Shown here: one piece after another, positions 1 to 6,706 of the stretch
How the letters are laid out: the number at the start of each line of letters is the position of its first letter
Position numbering within the stretch: the stretch's first letter is position 1
From: Bacillota bacterium
GTDB taxonomy: Bacteria > Bacillota > Clostridia > Clostridiales > Clostridiaceae
DNA: 12,823 bases
Direction of reading: 5' to 3'
Assembly: GCA_023424785.1 (NCBI GenBank)
Contig: JAFADP010000174.1
Span: forward strand, 1 to 12,823
Notes under the pieces: model-generated
Told to the model about the DNA's origin: nothing
Seen by the model: only the letters and a program-made list of their open reading frames with translations
Databases searched by the model: none
Made by a program: the position numbers and the translations under genes

Positions 1-633
1 AAATTAGAAACTAAATCAGTACAAAAAGAACTTAATAAATCTCAAGATAAATTAAATAAACTTAAAGATGAATTAAATGAACTTAAAGAGTATACTAAAG
101 AATATATGAGTTTAAGTGAGCAAGAAAAGGAATTTGTAGATCAAGCAATTGTAGATGCTAAGAAGTCTACAGAAGAAGAATTAGCTAAACAAAAAGCTGA
201 AGCTGAAGCTAAAAAGAAAGCTGAAGAGGAAGAAAAGAGAAAACAAGAAGAAGAAAGAAAAGCTCAGGAGAAAGCTCAAAAAGAAGCTGAAGAACAAGCT
301 AAAAGAGAAGCTGAAGCTCACAAATATGAAACAGGATTAACATGGGAGAATATTGCTAGAGATAGTCATGTGGGAGAGTATTGTCAATTTACTGGTGATA
401 TAATTCAAGTTATGAAAGGTAGTTCAGCTAATCAATATAGAGTAAAGATAGATGGAGACTATAACAAAGTAATGTTAATTGAAATAAGTAAGTCACAAAT
501 AACAAGTAACCTATTAGAAGACGATACAATATTCTTTAGAGGTGTATCAGTAGGGAATATAACTTATACAACTGTTTTAGGCGCTGAACAAACAATTCCA
601 GCAGTATTAGTAGATGATTACCAATTGAAATAA
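1..633 (+). CDS. Coiled-coil protein with C-terminal beta-rich (OB-like) domain, 5'-truncated
   Basis: The reading frame is open from the first base of the window, so the gene starts upstream; the ATG at 106 has no convincing ribosome binding site and lies inside a continuous heptad-like stretch. The visible 210 residues begin with a Lys/Leu/Glu coiled coil, followed by a long Ala/Glu/Lys/Gln-rich helix encoded by about 160-325. From about 328 there is a compact domain starting YETGLTWENIARD, with alternating beta segments and the pieces GEYCQFTGDIIQVM and FFRGVSVGNITY. That domain resembles a small OB-fold-like module often found at the end of Firmicute surface or lipoproteins, sometimes labelled toxin regulator; this is recognition from memory. 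No signal peptide can be judged because the N-terminus is missing. Function unknown; membrane or cell-envelope association is plausible but unproven. The gene ends at a terminator shared with lexA. Confidence 0.85.
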   Translation, partial: KLETKSVQKELNKSQDKLNKLKDELNELKEYTKEYMSLSEQEKEFVDQAIVDAKKSTEEELAKQKAEAEAKKKAEEEEKRKQEEERKAQEKAQKEAEEQAKREAEAHKYETGLTWENIARDSHVGEYCQFTGDIIQVMKGSSANQYRVKIDGDYNKVMLIEISKSQITSNLLEDDTIFFRGVSVGNITYTTVLGAEQTIPAVLVDDYQLK

Positions 634-724
634 ATATAATAGGCAGCTATATGCTATATATAGAATATTATAAAATAAAACAATAAGTTTAGGGATGGAA
701 GTAATAAGATAATAGAGGTAAGAT

Positions 725-755
725 AAAAGGGCAATAAATTTGCCCTTTTTCCCTT
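725..755. terminator. Bidirectional intrinsic terminator between the coiled-coil gene and lexA
   Basis: A perfect 10-bp stem AAAAGGGCAA (725-734) pairs with TTGCCCTTTT (740-749) around a 5-nt loop. The T-run continues on the plus strand, and the minus strand also leaves the stem through TTTT. It sits between two convergent genes and probably serves both. Confidence 0.85.
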
Positions 756-766
756 ATATTATTAAA

Positions 767-1372
767 TTAATACTGTCTATATATTCCAACTAGCTTTCCT
801 AAAACACTACAATTATCAACTATTATAGGTTCCATAGTATCATTTTCTGGTTGTAGTCTTATATGTCCATCTTCCTTATAGAAAGTTTTTATTGTGGCTT
901 CATTACCAATTAAAGCAACTATTATTTCTCCATTTTCAGCAGATTCTGTTTTTTCTATAATAGCTAAATCTCCATTATTAATTCCAACATTAATCATACT
1001 TTCACCAGTAACTCTAAGCATAAATAACTCTTTATTATGTTTAATATACTCAAGTGGAAGAGGGAAGGTATCTTCAATGTTTTCTGTTGCAAGAATTGGA
1101 AGACCAGCTGTTACCTTTCCTACTATAGGAACATTAATCATTTCTTTTTTATTATTATTTAATTCTATAATTTCTAATGCTCTTGGTTTTGATGGATCTC
1201 TTTTTATAAAACCTTTCTTTTCTAATCTTTTTAAGTGTCCATGTACTGTAGATGTTGAACTTAATCCTACAGCTTCACATATTTCTCTTACAGATGGAGG
1301 AAAACCTCTATTTTCTGTGTAAGTTTTTAAAAAATTATATACTTCAAGTTGTTTATCTTTTATATCCAACAT
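767..1372 (-). CDS. lexA: LexA, SOS response repressor and self-cleaving serine protease
   Basis: LexA represses DNA-damage genes and cleaves itself when stimulated by RecA-ssDNA filaments. The 201-residue product has the usual length and layout. A winged helix covers residues 1-70, with PPSVREICEAVGLSSTSTV as the recognition region. The cleavage site Ala89-Gly90 lies in VGKVTAGLP. The S24 catalytic dyad is Ser125 (TGESM) and Lys162 (EATIK). I chose the ATG at 1372 because GAGAGGTG lies 6 nt upstream of it; a GTG at 1381 in the same frame is part of that ribosome binding site and would be an unlikely start. The promoter carries two LexA boxes, so autoregulation is expected. It converges on the coiled-coil gene and is divergent from an HD-domain gene. 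All key residues are present and the call is firm. Confidence 0.97.
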   Translation of the reverse strand: MLDIKDKQLEVYNFLKTYTENRGFPPSVREICEAVGLSSTSTVHGHLKRLEKKGFIKRDPSKPRALEIIELNNNKKEMINVPIVGKVTAGLPILATENIEDTFPLPLEYIKHNKELFMLRVTGESMINVGINNGDLAIIEKTESAENGEIIVALIGNEATIKTFYKEDGHIRLQPENDTMEPIIVDNCSVLGKLVGIYRQY

Positions 1373-1399
1373 AATTAACACCTCTCTTAGTTAATAGTA

Positions 1400-1428
1400 A
1401 TTATAACATATATCTTACAAGTAATCAA
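1400..1428 (-). promoter_or_regulatory. lexA promoter (sigma-A, TG-extended)
   Basis: On the minus strand, TTGATT (1423-1428) and TATAAT (1400-1405) are separated by 17 bp, with TGT directly before the -10. The distal edge of the -35 overlaps the first LexA box, a layout suited to repression. Confidence 0.8.
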
Positions 1429-1438
1429 ACGAATGTTC
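1427..1438. promoter_or_regulatory. LexA operator (SOS box) 1
   Basis: Read on the minus strand, the site is GAAC-ATTC-GTTT, followed by G. This fits the Gram-positive SOS consensus CGAACRNRYGTTYG at 12 of 14 positions. It overlaps the lexA -35 element. Confidence 0.85.
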
Positions 1439-1441
1439 TCA

Positions 1442-1453
1442 AAACTCATGTTC
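1442..1453. promoter_or_regulatory. LexA operator (SOS box) 2
   Basis: Read on the minus strand, the site is GAAC-ATGA-GTTT. It lies 15 bp from box 1 (start to start), between the divergent lexA and HD-domain promoters. It has the conserved GAAC-N4-GTTT core with weaker flanks than box 1. Confidence 0.78.
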
Positions 1454-1463
1454 TTTTAAATTA

Positions 1464-1491
1464 TTGACTAAGTTTTAAAAAAGTATACAAT
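1464..1491 (+). promoter_or_regulatory. Candidate promoter of the HD-domain gene
   Basis: TTGACT (1464-1469) and TACAAT (1486-1491) have 16-bp spacing. The -35 begins 11 bp after SOS box 2. A second possible start signal is a TG-extended TATAAT at 1547-1552, closer to the gene but without a well-spaced -35. Either or both may be used. Confidence 0.55.
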
Positions 1492-1586
1492 TTATTAATT
1501 TATTTTTAGAATTATTTTTGTTAAATTTGATAAAAATATTTTATGTTATAATTTATTATAAATATTTATTATAAAAGGTGATAATA

Positions 1587-2177
1587 ATGGACAATAGATT
1601 ATTAAAGCAAATAGAATTTATAGTAGAAGTAGATAAAGCTAAAGAAATAATGAGAAGGACATACTTAACAAAATCTCAAAGATTTGAAAATGATGCTGAA
1701 CATGCTTGGCATTTAGCTCTTATGGCACCTCTTCTAAAGGAGTATATAAAAGAGGAGGTCAATCTAGAAAGAGTTATGAATATGGTTATAATTCATGACT
1801 TAGTTGAAATAGATGCTGGAGATACTTTTTGTTATGATAGAAAGGCTAATGAAAGTAAAGAGCATAGAGAACATAAAGCTGCTAATAGAATATTTAACAT
1901 TTTACCACAGGATCAAGCTAAATTTATATTTGATTTATGGCATGAATTTGAGGAAATGAAAACTATAGAAAGTAGGTATGCCAATTGTTTAGATAGAATA
2001 CAACCTTTACTAAATAATATAGCAACAAAAGGTAGAGCGTGGAAAGAAAATAAGACTACTAAGTCTATGGTACTTCATAGATTAAATGTTGTTAAGGAGA
2101 CATCAAATGATTTATGGAATCTTGTTTTAGATATAGTTAATGAAGGTGTGAAAATAGGAGCATTAATAGATGAATAA
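1587..2177 (+). CDS. HD-domain phosphohydrolase, YfbR/HDDC2-like 5'-deoxynucleotidase family
   Basis: A 196-residue cytosolic metal-dependent phosphohydrolase. The HD signature is complete: His39 in FENDAEHAWHLALMA, His70-Asp71 in VIIHDLVEIDAGDT, and Asp136 in ANCLDRIQPLL, with Glu74 and Asp77 in the expected active-site region. The arrangement matches the YfbR/HDDC2 group, whose studied members remove phosphate from deoxyribonucleoside 5'-monophosphates. Substrate here is an inference from family. I chose the ATG at 1587 because AAAGGTG ends 6 nt before it; the in-frame GTG at 1578 belongs to that ribosome binding site. The gene is divergent from lexA, with two LexA boxes in the shared upstream region, and a role in nucleotide pool control after DNA damage is possible. 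It converges on the MATE gene and shares a terminator. Confidence 0.85.
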   Translation: MDNRLLKQIEFIVEVDKAKEIMRRTYLTKSQRFENDAEHAWHLALMAPLLKEYIKEEVNLERVMNMVIIHDLVEIDAGDTFCYDRKANESKEHREHKAANRIFNILPQDQAKFIFDLWHEFEEMKTIESRYANCLDRIQPLLNNIATKGRAWKENKTTKSMVLHRLNVVKETSNDLWNLVLDIVNEGVKIGALIDE

Positions 2178-2208
2178 AAGGCGTGAGTTAAAATGCTCAC
2201 ACCTTTTT
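2176..2208. terminator. Shared terminator between the HD-domain and MATE genes
   Basis: The core GGCGTGAG (2180-2187) faces CTCACACC (2196-2203) across an 8-nt loop, extended by AAAA/TTTT. On the plus strand one position is a C-A mismatch; on the minus strand the same position is a U-G wobble. The hairpin is therefore somewhat better for the MATE transcript. T-runs exist on both sides. Confidence 0.8.
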
Positions 2209-2212
2209 GAGA

Positions 2213-3538
2213 TTAATATAAATATACATTCTTATACTTTTTAAAATAGTATATGGACATAATAATAGTTAAAGCTTCTGAAATTGGTACAACAAGCCAT
2301 ACACCATTAACACCTAATAATTTAGGTAATATAATTATTCCTATAATAAAAAATACAAAAGTTCTTAATAAGGATAAAATTGCAGATGTTTTTCCATCTG
2401 ATAAAGCTGTAAACATTCCTGAAGTAAAAATATTAAATCCAGAACCTAAGAATGCAATCATAAATATCTTAAATCCTTCTATGGATATATTATATAATTC
2501 CTTATCACTTCCTGAAAATACTCCTATTATAGTTGTTGCACTTATAACAGATAGTGTAAATGATAGTATAGTAAGTATTCCTATAAATATATAAGCATAC
2601 TTAATTACTCGTCTTAATAGAGCTTTATTTTTACTACCATGATTATAACCTATTATAGGTGATGAACCTGATACAAAGCCTATATAAGTAGAGTTAAGTA
2701 AAAATTGTGAATATAAAATCATAGTTATTGCAGCTACACCTTTTTCTCCTAAAAGCTGAATTAAGGTTATATTATATAAGAATGTAGTTACTGCGCTAGA
2801 TATTTGATTAATCATTTCTGATGATCCATTAAAACAACTTTTTAATAATGCATTTATATTAAACTTAGGTTTTACAAAATGAAGTATTTTATCTTTTTTA
2901 GAGAAATATACTATACCTATAATAGAGGGAACTACATATCCTAGAGCTGTTGCAAGAGCAGCACCACTAATTCCCATATTAAGAGGTAAAATAAATACAT
3001 AATCTAGTACTATATTAGTAATTCCTCCTAATAAAGAACATAATAATCCTAGTTTAGGATTACCAGCAGTTATTAAAAAATAGTCAAAATATATTTTTAA
3101 TAGTATAAATGGAGCAGCAAGTAAAAAGATAAATACATATTCAAAACAATATTTATATAAGTCCTCTGTAGCACCTAACATATATATTAATGGCTTTAAA
3201 AATATAAAGCTTATTAATATAACAACTAGTCCAATTACTATACTAATAAATGCTAGAAAAGAAAATGTATTTTTTGCTTCCTCTTCTTTGCCTTCTCCAA
3301 GACTTTTTGATACAAGAGCACTTCCTCCAGCAGTAATCATTGTTCCTATTCCTAAAAGTATATTAATAAGTGGATATACTATATTAGTTGCAGATAAAGC
3401 ATTTGCACCTACATATCTTGAAATAAATATACCATCTATAATAGTATACAGTGCAAAAAACATCATCATTATTATAGAAGGAATAGTAAATTTTATAAAG
3501 CTTCCAAACTTAAAATCTATTCCTAATGAATTATTCAT
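2213..3538 (-). CDS. MATE-family multidrug/cation antiporter, MepA-like
   Basis: A 441-residue integral membrane protein with about twelve hydrophobic segments in two halves, the size and pattern of MATE exporters. These use Na+ or H+ gradients to expel cationic drugs or metabolites. Family hallmarks include the N-terminal IPSIIMMMFFALYTIIDGIFISRYVGANALSA, the following GGSALVSKSLGEGKEEEA, and a repeat of the theme in the second half (SPIIGYNHGSKNKALLRR). The start at 3538 is preceded by AAGGAGG (3547-3553) with 8-nt spacing. It is transcribed away from a MerR/BmrR-type regulator, and its promoter has the 19-bp spacer typical of MerR-activated genes, so induction by the pump's substrates is the likely regulation. 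The substrate is not readable from sequence. It ends at the terminator shared with the HD gene. Confidence 0.9.
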   Translation of the reverse strand: MNNSLGIDFKFGSFIKFTIPSIIMMMFFALYTIIDGIFISRYVGANALSATNIVYPLINILLGIGTMITAGGSALVSKSLGEGKEEEAKNTFSFLAFISIVIGLVVILISFIFLKPLIYMLGATEDLYKYCFEYVFIFLLAAPFILLKIYFDYFLITAGNPKLGLLCSLLGGITNIVLDYVFILPLNMGISGAALATALGYVVPSIIGIVYFSKKDKILHFVKPKFNINALLKSCFNGSSEMINQISSAVTTFLYNITLIQLLGEKGVAAITMILYSQFLLNSTYIGFVSGSSPIIGYNHGSKNKALLRRVIKYAYIFIGILTILSFTLSVISATTIIGVFSGSDKELYNISIEGFKIFMIAFLGSGFNIFTSGMFTALSDGKTSAILSLLRTFVFFIIGIIILPKLLGVNGVWLVVPISEALTIIMSIYYFKKYKNVYLY

Positions 3539-3560
3539 TAATATTTCCTCCTTAGTTATA

Positions 3561-3590
3561 TTGAAATTAATACAAACGTAGTTATATAAT
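3561..3590 (+). promoter_or_regulatory. Promoter of the MerR-family regulator
   Basis: TTGAAA (3561-3566) and TATAAT (3585-3590) have 18-bp spacing on the plus strand. The expected transcription start, near 3597, falls inside the dyad at 3595-3611, which suggests autorepression. Confidence 0.65.
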
Positions 3591-3616
3591 AAAGTATACA
3601 GTTACGGGATAGTCAA
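3586..3616 (-). promoter_or_regulatory. MerR-type promoter of the MATE gene (19-bp spacer)
   Basis: On the minus strand, TTGACT (3611-3616) and TATTAT (3586-3591) are separated by 19 bp, the overlong spacing that MerR-family activators correct by twisting the DNA. Its -10 overlaps the -10 of the opposing regulator promoter almost base for base. Confidence 0.72.
3595..3611. promoter_or_regulatory. Putative operator of the MerR-family regulator
   Basis: TATACAGT-T-ACGGGATA is an inverted repeat matching at 6 of 8 positions per arm, centred on T3603 between the -35 and -10 of the MATE promoter. This is where MerR-family dimers bind. Confidence 0.6.
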
Positions 3617-3625
3617 GGAGTTTTT

Positions 3626-4456
3626 ATGGATAGAGAATTTGTACAGTATTTTTCAAGTGGAGAATTTGCAAAATTATGTGGTGTTAATAAGAAAACCTTA
3701 TTTCATTATGATAGCATAGGGCTATTTTCACCAGAAATAGTAAAGGAAAATGGATATAGATATTATTCACATAATCAAATTGATATTTTTCTAGTGATAC
3801 TATCATTAAAGGAAGTAGGAATGTCTTTACTTGAAATAAAGGATTTTTTAGATAATAGAAATCCTAGTAAACTATTAGAGGTATTTAAACATCAAAAAGA
3901 AATAGTTGATAAAGAGATAGAGAAACTAAAGAATATTTCTTCATTAATAGAAACTAAAATTAAAATAACAGAAGAGGGGAGAGGTATAAATAAAACTATA
4001 CTTAAATTAGAAGAACAAGAAGAGGAATTATTATTTTTGAGTGATAAATTAAAATGTACTAATTTAAACTATGATGTAAATACTTTTATGGATCATGTAA
4101 AAGACAGAATTAATAAAAATATAGTTAGTGGATATCCTATAGGAGTTATAATTTCAAAAGAAGCTTTAATTAATAAAAGATATACAGATTATGATTACTT
4201 TTATACTAAGTTAAATAAAAAAAGTGAAAATCTAGAAGTCACAGTTAAACCTAAAGGGTTATATGCAGTAGCTTATATGAAAGGATATTATGACAAAACA
4301 AGTGGTGTATATAAAGAACTATTAAAGTTTATTAAAGATAATAATCTATATATATCTGGATACTCTTATGAAGATGGCATTTTAGATGATATATCTGTTT
4401 CTAGACATGATGATTTTGTTCAAAAAATTTCTATAAAAGTTGATTATATAAACTAA
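3626..4456 (+). CDS. MerR-family transcriptional regulator with BmrR/GyrI-like ligand-binding domain
   Basis: A 276-residue regulator. Residues 1-80 form the MerR winged helix: SGEFAKLCGVNKKTLFHYDSIGLF is the helix-turn-helix, and ENGYRYYS is the typical wing. Residues about 83-118 form the long antiparallel dimerisation helix (HQKEIVDKEIEKLKNISSLIETK). The remaining 150 residues fit a GyrI-like effector domain such as that of BmrR, which binds hydrophobic cations. The ATG at 3626 has AAGGAG 5 nt upstream, overlapping the -35 of the divergent MATE promoter. Position and promoter geometry indicate control of the MATE gene and of itself. The DUF1275 gene follows after 49 bp with no terminator in between, so the two are probably co-transcribed. 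The ligand is unknown. Confidence 0.9.
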   Translation: MDREFVQYFSSGEFAKLCGVNKKTLFHYDSIGLFSPEIVKENGYRYYSHNQIDIFLVILSLKEVGMSLLEIKDFLDNRNPSKLLEVFKHQKEIVDKEIEKLKNISSLIETKIKITEEGRGINKTILKLEEQEEELLFLSDKLKCTNLNYDVNTFMDHVKDRINKNIVSGYPIGVIISKEALINKRYTDYDYFYTKLNKKSENLEVTVKPKGLYAVAYMKGYYDKTSGVYKELLKFIKDNNLYISGYSYEDGILDDISVSRHDDFVQKISIKVDYIN

Positions 4457-4505
4457 TATTATATAATAAGTATAAAATAACATAAGAATAAAGTGGGGAA
4501 GTAAT

Positions 4506-5207
4506 GTGAAGATTTTAAGTAAAGATACTCAGTTTAGAACAACCTCTCAATCTATAAGACTTGGAGCTATTTTAGCTATAGTAGGAGGTTTTTTAGATGC
4601 GTATACATATATATGTAGAGGAGGGGTTTTTGCAAATGCAGAAACAGGTAATATTGTATTAGTTGGTATTGGACTTGCTAATAAAGACTTTGTTAAGGTT
4701 TTTATGGCTCTTTTACCTATTATAGCATTTATATTAGGTGTATTTTTAGTAGAGTATATTAGGGATAAATGTTCATTTAATTCTTTTTTAGAGTTTGAAC
4801 AGGGGATATTAATAATTGAAATGATAGTTTTAGTAATAGTAGGGTTTATTCCTCTTACTGTATCACATATTATAGTAGCTTCTATAATTTCATTTGTGTC
4901 ATCTCTACAAATACAGTCCTTTCGAAAGCTTGTAGATTCTCCATATAGCACTACTATGTGTACAGGAAATTTACGTTCAGCATCAGAGTTAACTTATAAT
5001 TACATAACAAAAAAAGAATCTTCTTATGGAATAAAATCTATAAGATATTGGATTATTATAATTTTCTTTGTAGTTGGAGCTGCTATAGGTGGAATACTAA
5101 CAACTTTATATAAAGAAAAATCTGTATGGGCATGTGTAGGAATACTATTATGTGGAACAATACTTTTTAGTATAAATAAAAAGTTAATTAATATAAAAGA
5201 AGAGTAG
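4506..5207 (+). CDS. DUF1275/YoaK-family membrane protein
   Basis: A 233-residue protein with about six hydrophobic segments. The family signature is at the N-terminus: GGFLDAYTYICRGGVFANAETGNIVLVG, with the Gly-x-x-Asp-Ala and Thr-Gly-Asn motifs. A second conserved piece is QIQSFRKLVDSPYSTTMCTGNLRS. The family is widespread and its biochemical role is not established; a transporter role is often presumed. The start is a GTG at 4506 with GGGGAAG just upstream. The ATG at 4504 overlaps it but runs straight into TGA, so it cannot be the start. No promoter is evident in the 49 bp after the MerR gene, so read-through from there is likely. This would place the protein in the regulator's circuit, but that is inference. 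Its stop codon lies inside the terminator stem. Confidence 0.87.
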   Translation: MKILSKDTQFRTTSQSIRLGAILAIVGGFLDAYTYICRGGVFANAETGNIVLVGIGLANKDFVKVFMALLPIIAFILGVFLVEYIRDKCSFNSFLEFEQGILIIEMIVLVIVGFIPLTVSHIIVASIISFVSSLQIQSFRKLVDSPYSTTMCTGNLRSASELTYNYITKKESSYGIKSIRYWIIIIFFVVGAAIGGILTTLYKEKSVWACVGILLCGTILFSINKKLINIKEE

Positions 5208-5233
5208 TTTAAATTAAAAACTACTCTTTTTTT
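5200..5233. terminator. Bidirectional terminator between the DUF1275 gene and trkH
   Basis: A perfect 11-bp stem AAGAGTAGTTT (5200-5210) and AAACTACTCTT (5218-5228) around a 7-nt loop is followed by a T-run on the plus strand. On the minus strand the stem is followed by CTTTTAT. It includes the stop codon of the plus-strand gene. Confidence 0.9.
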
Positions 5234-5241
5234 ATGTAACT

Positions 5242-6684
5242 TTATCGTTTTTTCCAAGTGGCAGGCATAAAAAGAACTAACATAGGAAATAACTCTAATC
5301 TTCCTGCAAGCATATCAAACATTAAAGTAAGTTTTGAAGTATCAGAGAACATAGAGAAGTTTCCAGTAGGACCTACAAGTTCAAGTCCAGGACCTATGTT
5401 ACTTAATGTAGCTACAACTGATGTATAGTTAGATACTAAATCTATATTATTATCAAAGGATATTACTAAAACAGAAATTGCAAATATAGTAATATAGGTA
5501 ATTAAAAATATATTTACTGAACGAATTACATCATGTTGAACTTTTTTACCTTCAAACTTAATTATCTTTATACTACGAGGATGAATTAAATGTGATAATT
5601 CTTTTCCTAAGGTTTTAAGCATAAGAACTATACGAGATACCTTTATACCTCCACCAGTACTTCCAGCACATGCTCCAATAAACATAATTCCAACTAAAAT
5701 CACTCTAGAAGCTTGAGGCCATAAATTAAAGTCAGCAGTAGCAAAACCTGTACTAGTGATTATTGATCCTACTTGGAAAGCTGCACTGTGGAAAGCTTGA
5801 AATATGTTTGGGAATAAAGTACGTATATTGAAAGTAATAAATAATACTGCTATACATATTATTCCGAAATACCATTTTAATTCTTCACTTTTTAACGCTT
5901 CTTTAGGTTTTTTAATTAAAAAAAGATAATATATATTAAAGTTAATACCAAATAAAATCATAAATATAGTAACTATACTTTGTATAGACATAGAGTAATC
6001 TGCTATACTAGAATTCTTTATACCAAATCCACCAGTACCAGCAGTACCAAAAGCTATACATATTGCATCAAATAGTGGCATTTTAGCTATTAATAAAAGT
6101 ATTAATTCCATAATAGTCATAAACAAGTAAATACTATATAAAATCATTGCAGTTGAACGTAAACGAGGTACTAACTTACCAACAGAAGGTCCTGGACTTT
6201 CTGCACGCATTAAGTGCATGCTATGTCCACCAGTAAGAGGTAAAATAGCAAGTACAAAAACTAATACACCCATACCACCTACCCAGTGAGTAAAACTACG
6301 CCAAATTAATGAGCAGTGTGATAATGCCTCAACATCTGTTAATATACTAGCACCAGTTGTAGTAAAACCTGAAATAGTTTCAAATAATGCATCAATAAAC
6401 CTAGGAATCTCTCCATTTAATACAAAAGGTAATGCTCCCATAACACTCATTACAATCCAACTTAAAGATACAGTAACAAAACCTTCTTTAGCATAAAATA
6501 CAGTATTACTAGGTTTTTTTCTTGTACATATAAAACCTAGTACATAACATATTATAAGAACAATAAAAAACGAAAATCCTGCTTTTTCTTTATAGATTAA
6601 AGCAACTAAACAAGGTAAGGTTAGAAATAAAGCTTCAAATTTCAATACCCAACCAAGTATATATTTTATAATTGAACTATTCAT
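5242..6684 (-). CDS. trkH: TrkH, K+ uptake channel subunit
   Basis: The 480-residue membrane subunit of a Trk/Ktr-type potassium uptake system. Four pseudo-repeated pore loops are visible: GFTTTGAS around residues 106-113, GTAGTGGFG at 213-221, TSTGFAT at 310-316 and SNIGPG at 428-433. Each supplies the single glycine of the selectivity filter. The Gly/Ser/Thr-rich stretch GSTGGG (341-346) lies where the family has its intramembrane gating loop. Start at 6684 follows AGAGG with 5-nt spacing. It lies 22 bp after trkA on the same strand with no terminator in between, so the two form an operon with the regulatory subunit first. Length suggests TrkH rather than the slightly shorter KtrB, though the two are close homologues. 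Confidence 0.94.
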   Translation of the reverse strand: MNSSIIKYILGWVLKFEALFLTLPCLVALIYKEKAGFSFFIVLIICYVLGFICTRKKPSNTVFYAKEGFVTVSLSWIVMSVMGALPFVLNGEIPRFIDALFETISGFTTTGASILTDVEALSHCSLIWRSFTHWVGGMGVLVFVLAILPLTGGHSMHLMRAESPGPSVGKLVPRLRSTAMILYSIYLFMTIMELILLLIAKMPLFDAICIAFGTAGTGGFGIKNSSIADYSMSIQSIVTIFMILFGINFNIYYLFLIKKPKEALKSEELKWYFGIICIAVLFITFNIRTLFPNIFQAFHSAAFQVGSIITSTGFATADFNLWPQASRVILVGIMFIGACAGSTGGGIKVSRIVLMLKTLGKELSHLIHPRSIKIIKFEGKKVQHDVIRSVNIFLITYITIFAISVLVISFDNNIDLVSNYTSVVATLSNIGPGLELVGPTGNFSMFSDTSKLTLMFDMLAGRLELFPMLVLFMPATWKKR

Positions 6685-6706
6685 AATAACCTCTTATTAT
6701 CTTAAT

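Noticed and set aside
894..1322. Plus-strand open frame opposite lexA
   Set aside because: It is antisense to a gene with complete LexA motifs and lacks a ribosome binding site.
1379..1381. GTG start for lexA
   Set aside because: The GTG is part of the GAGAGGTG ribosome binding site of the ATG at 1372.
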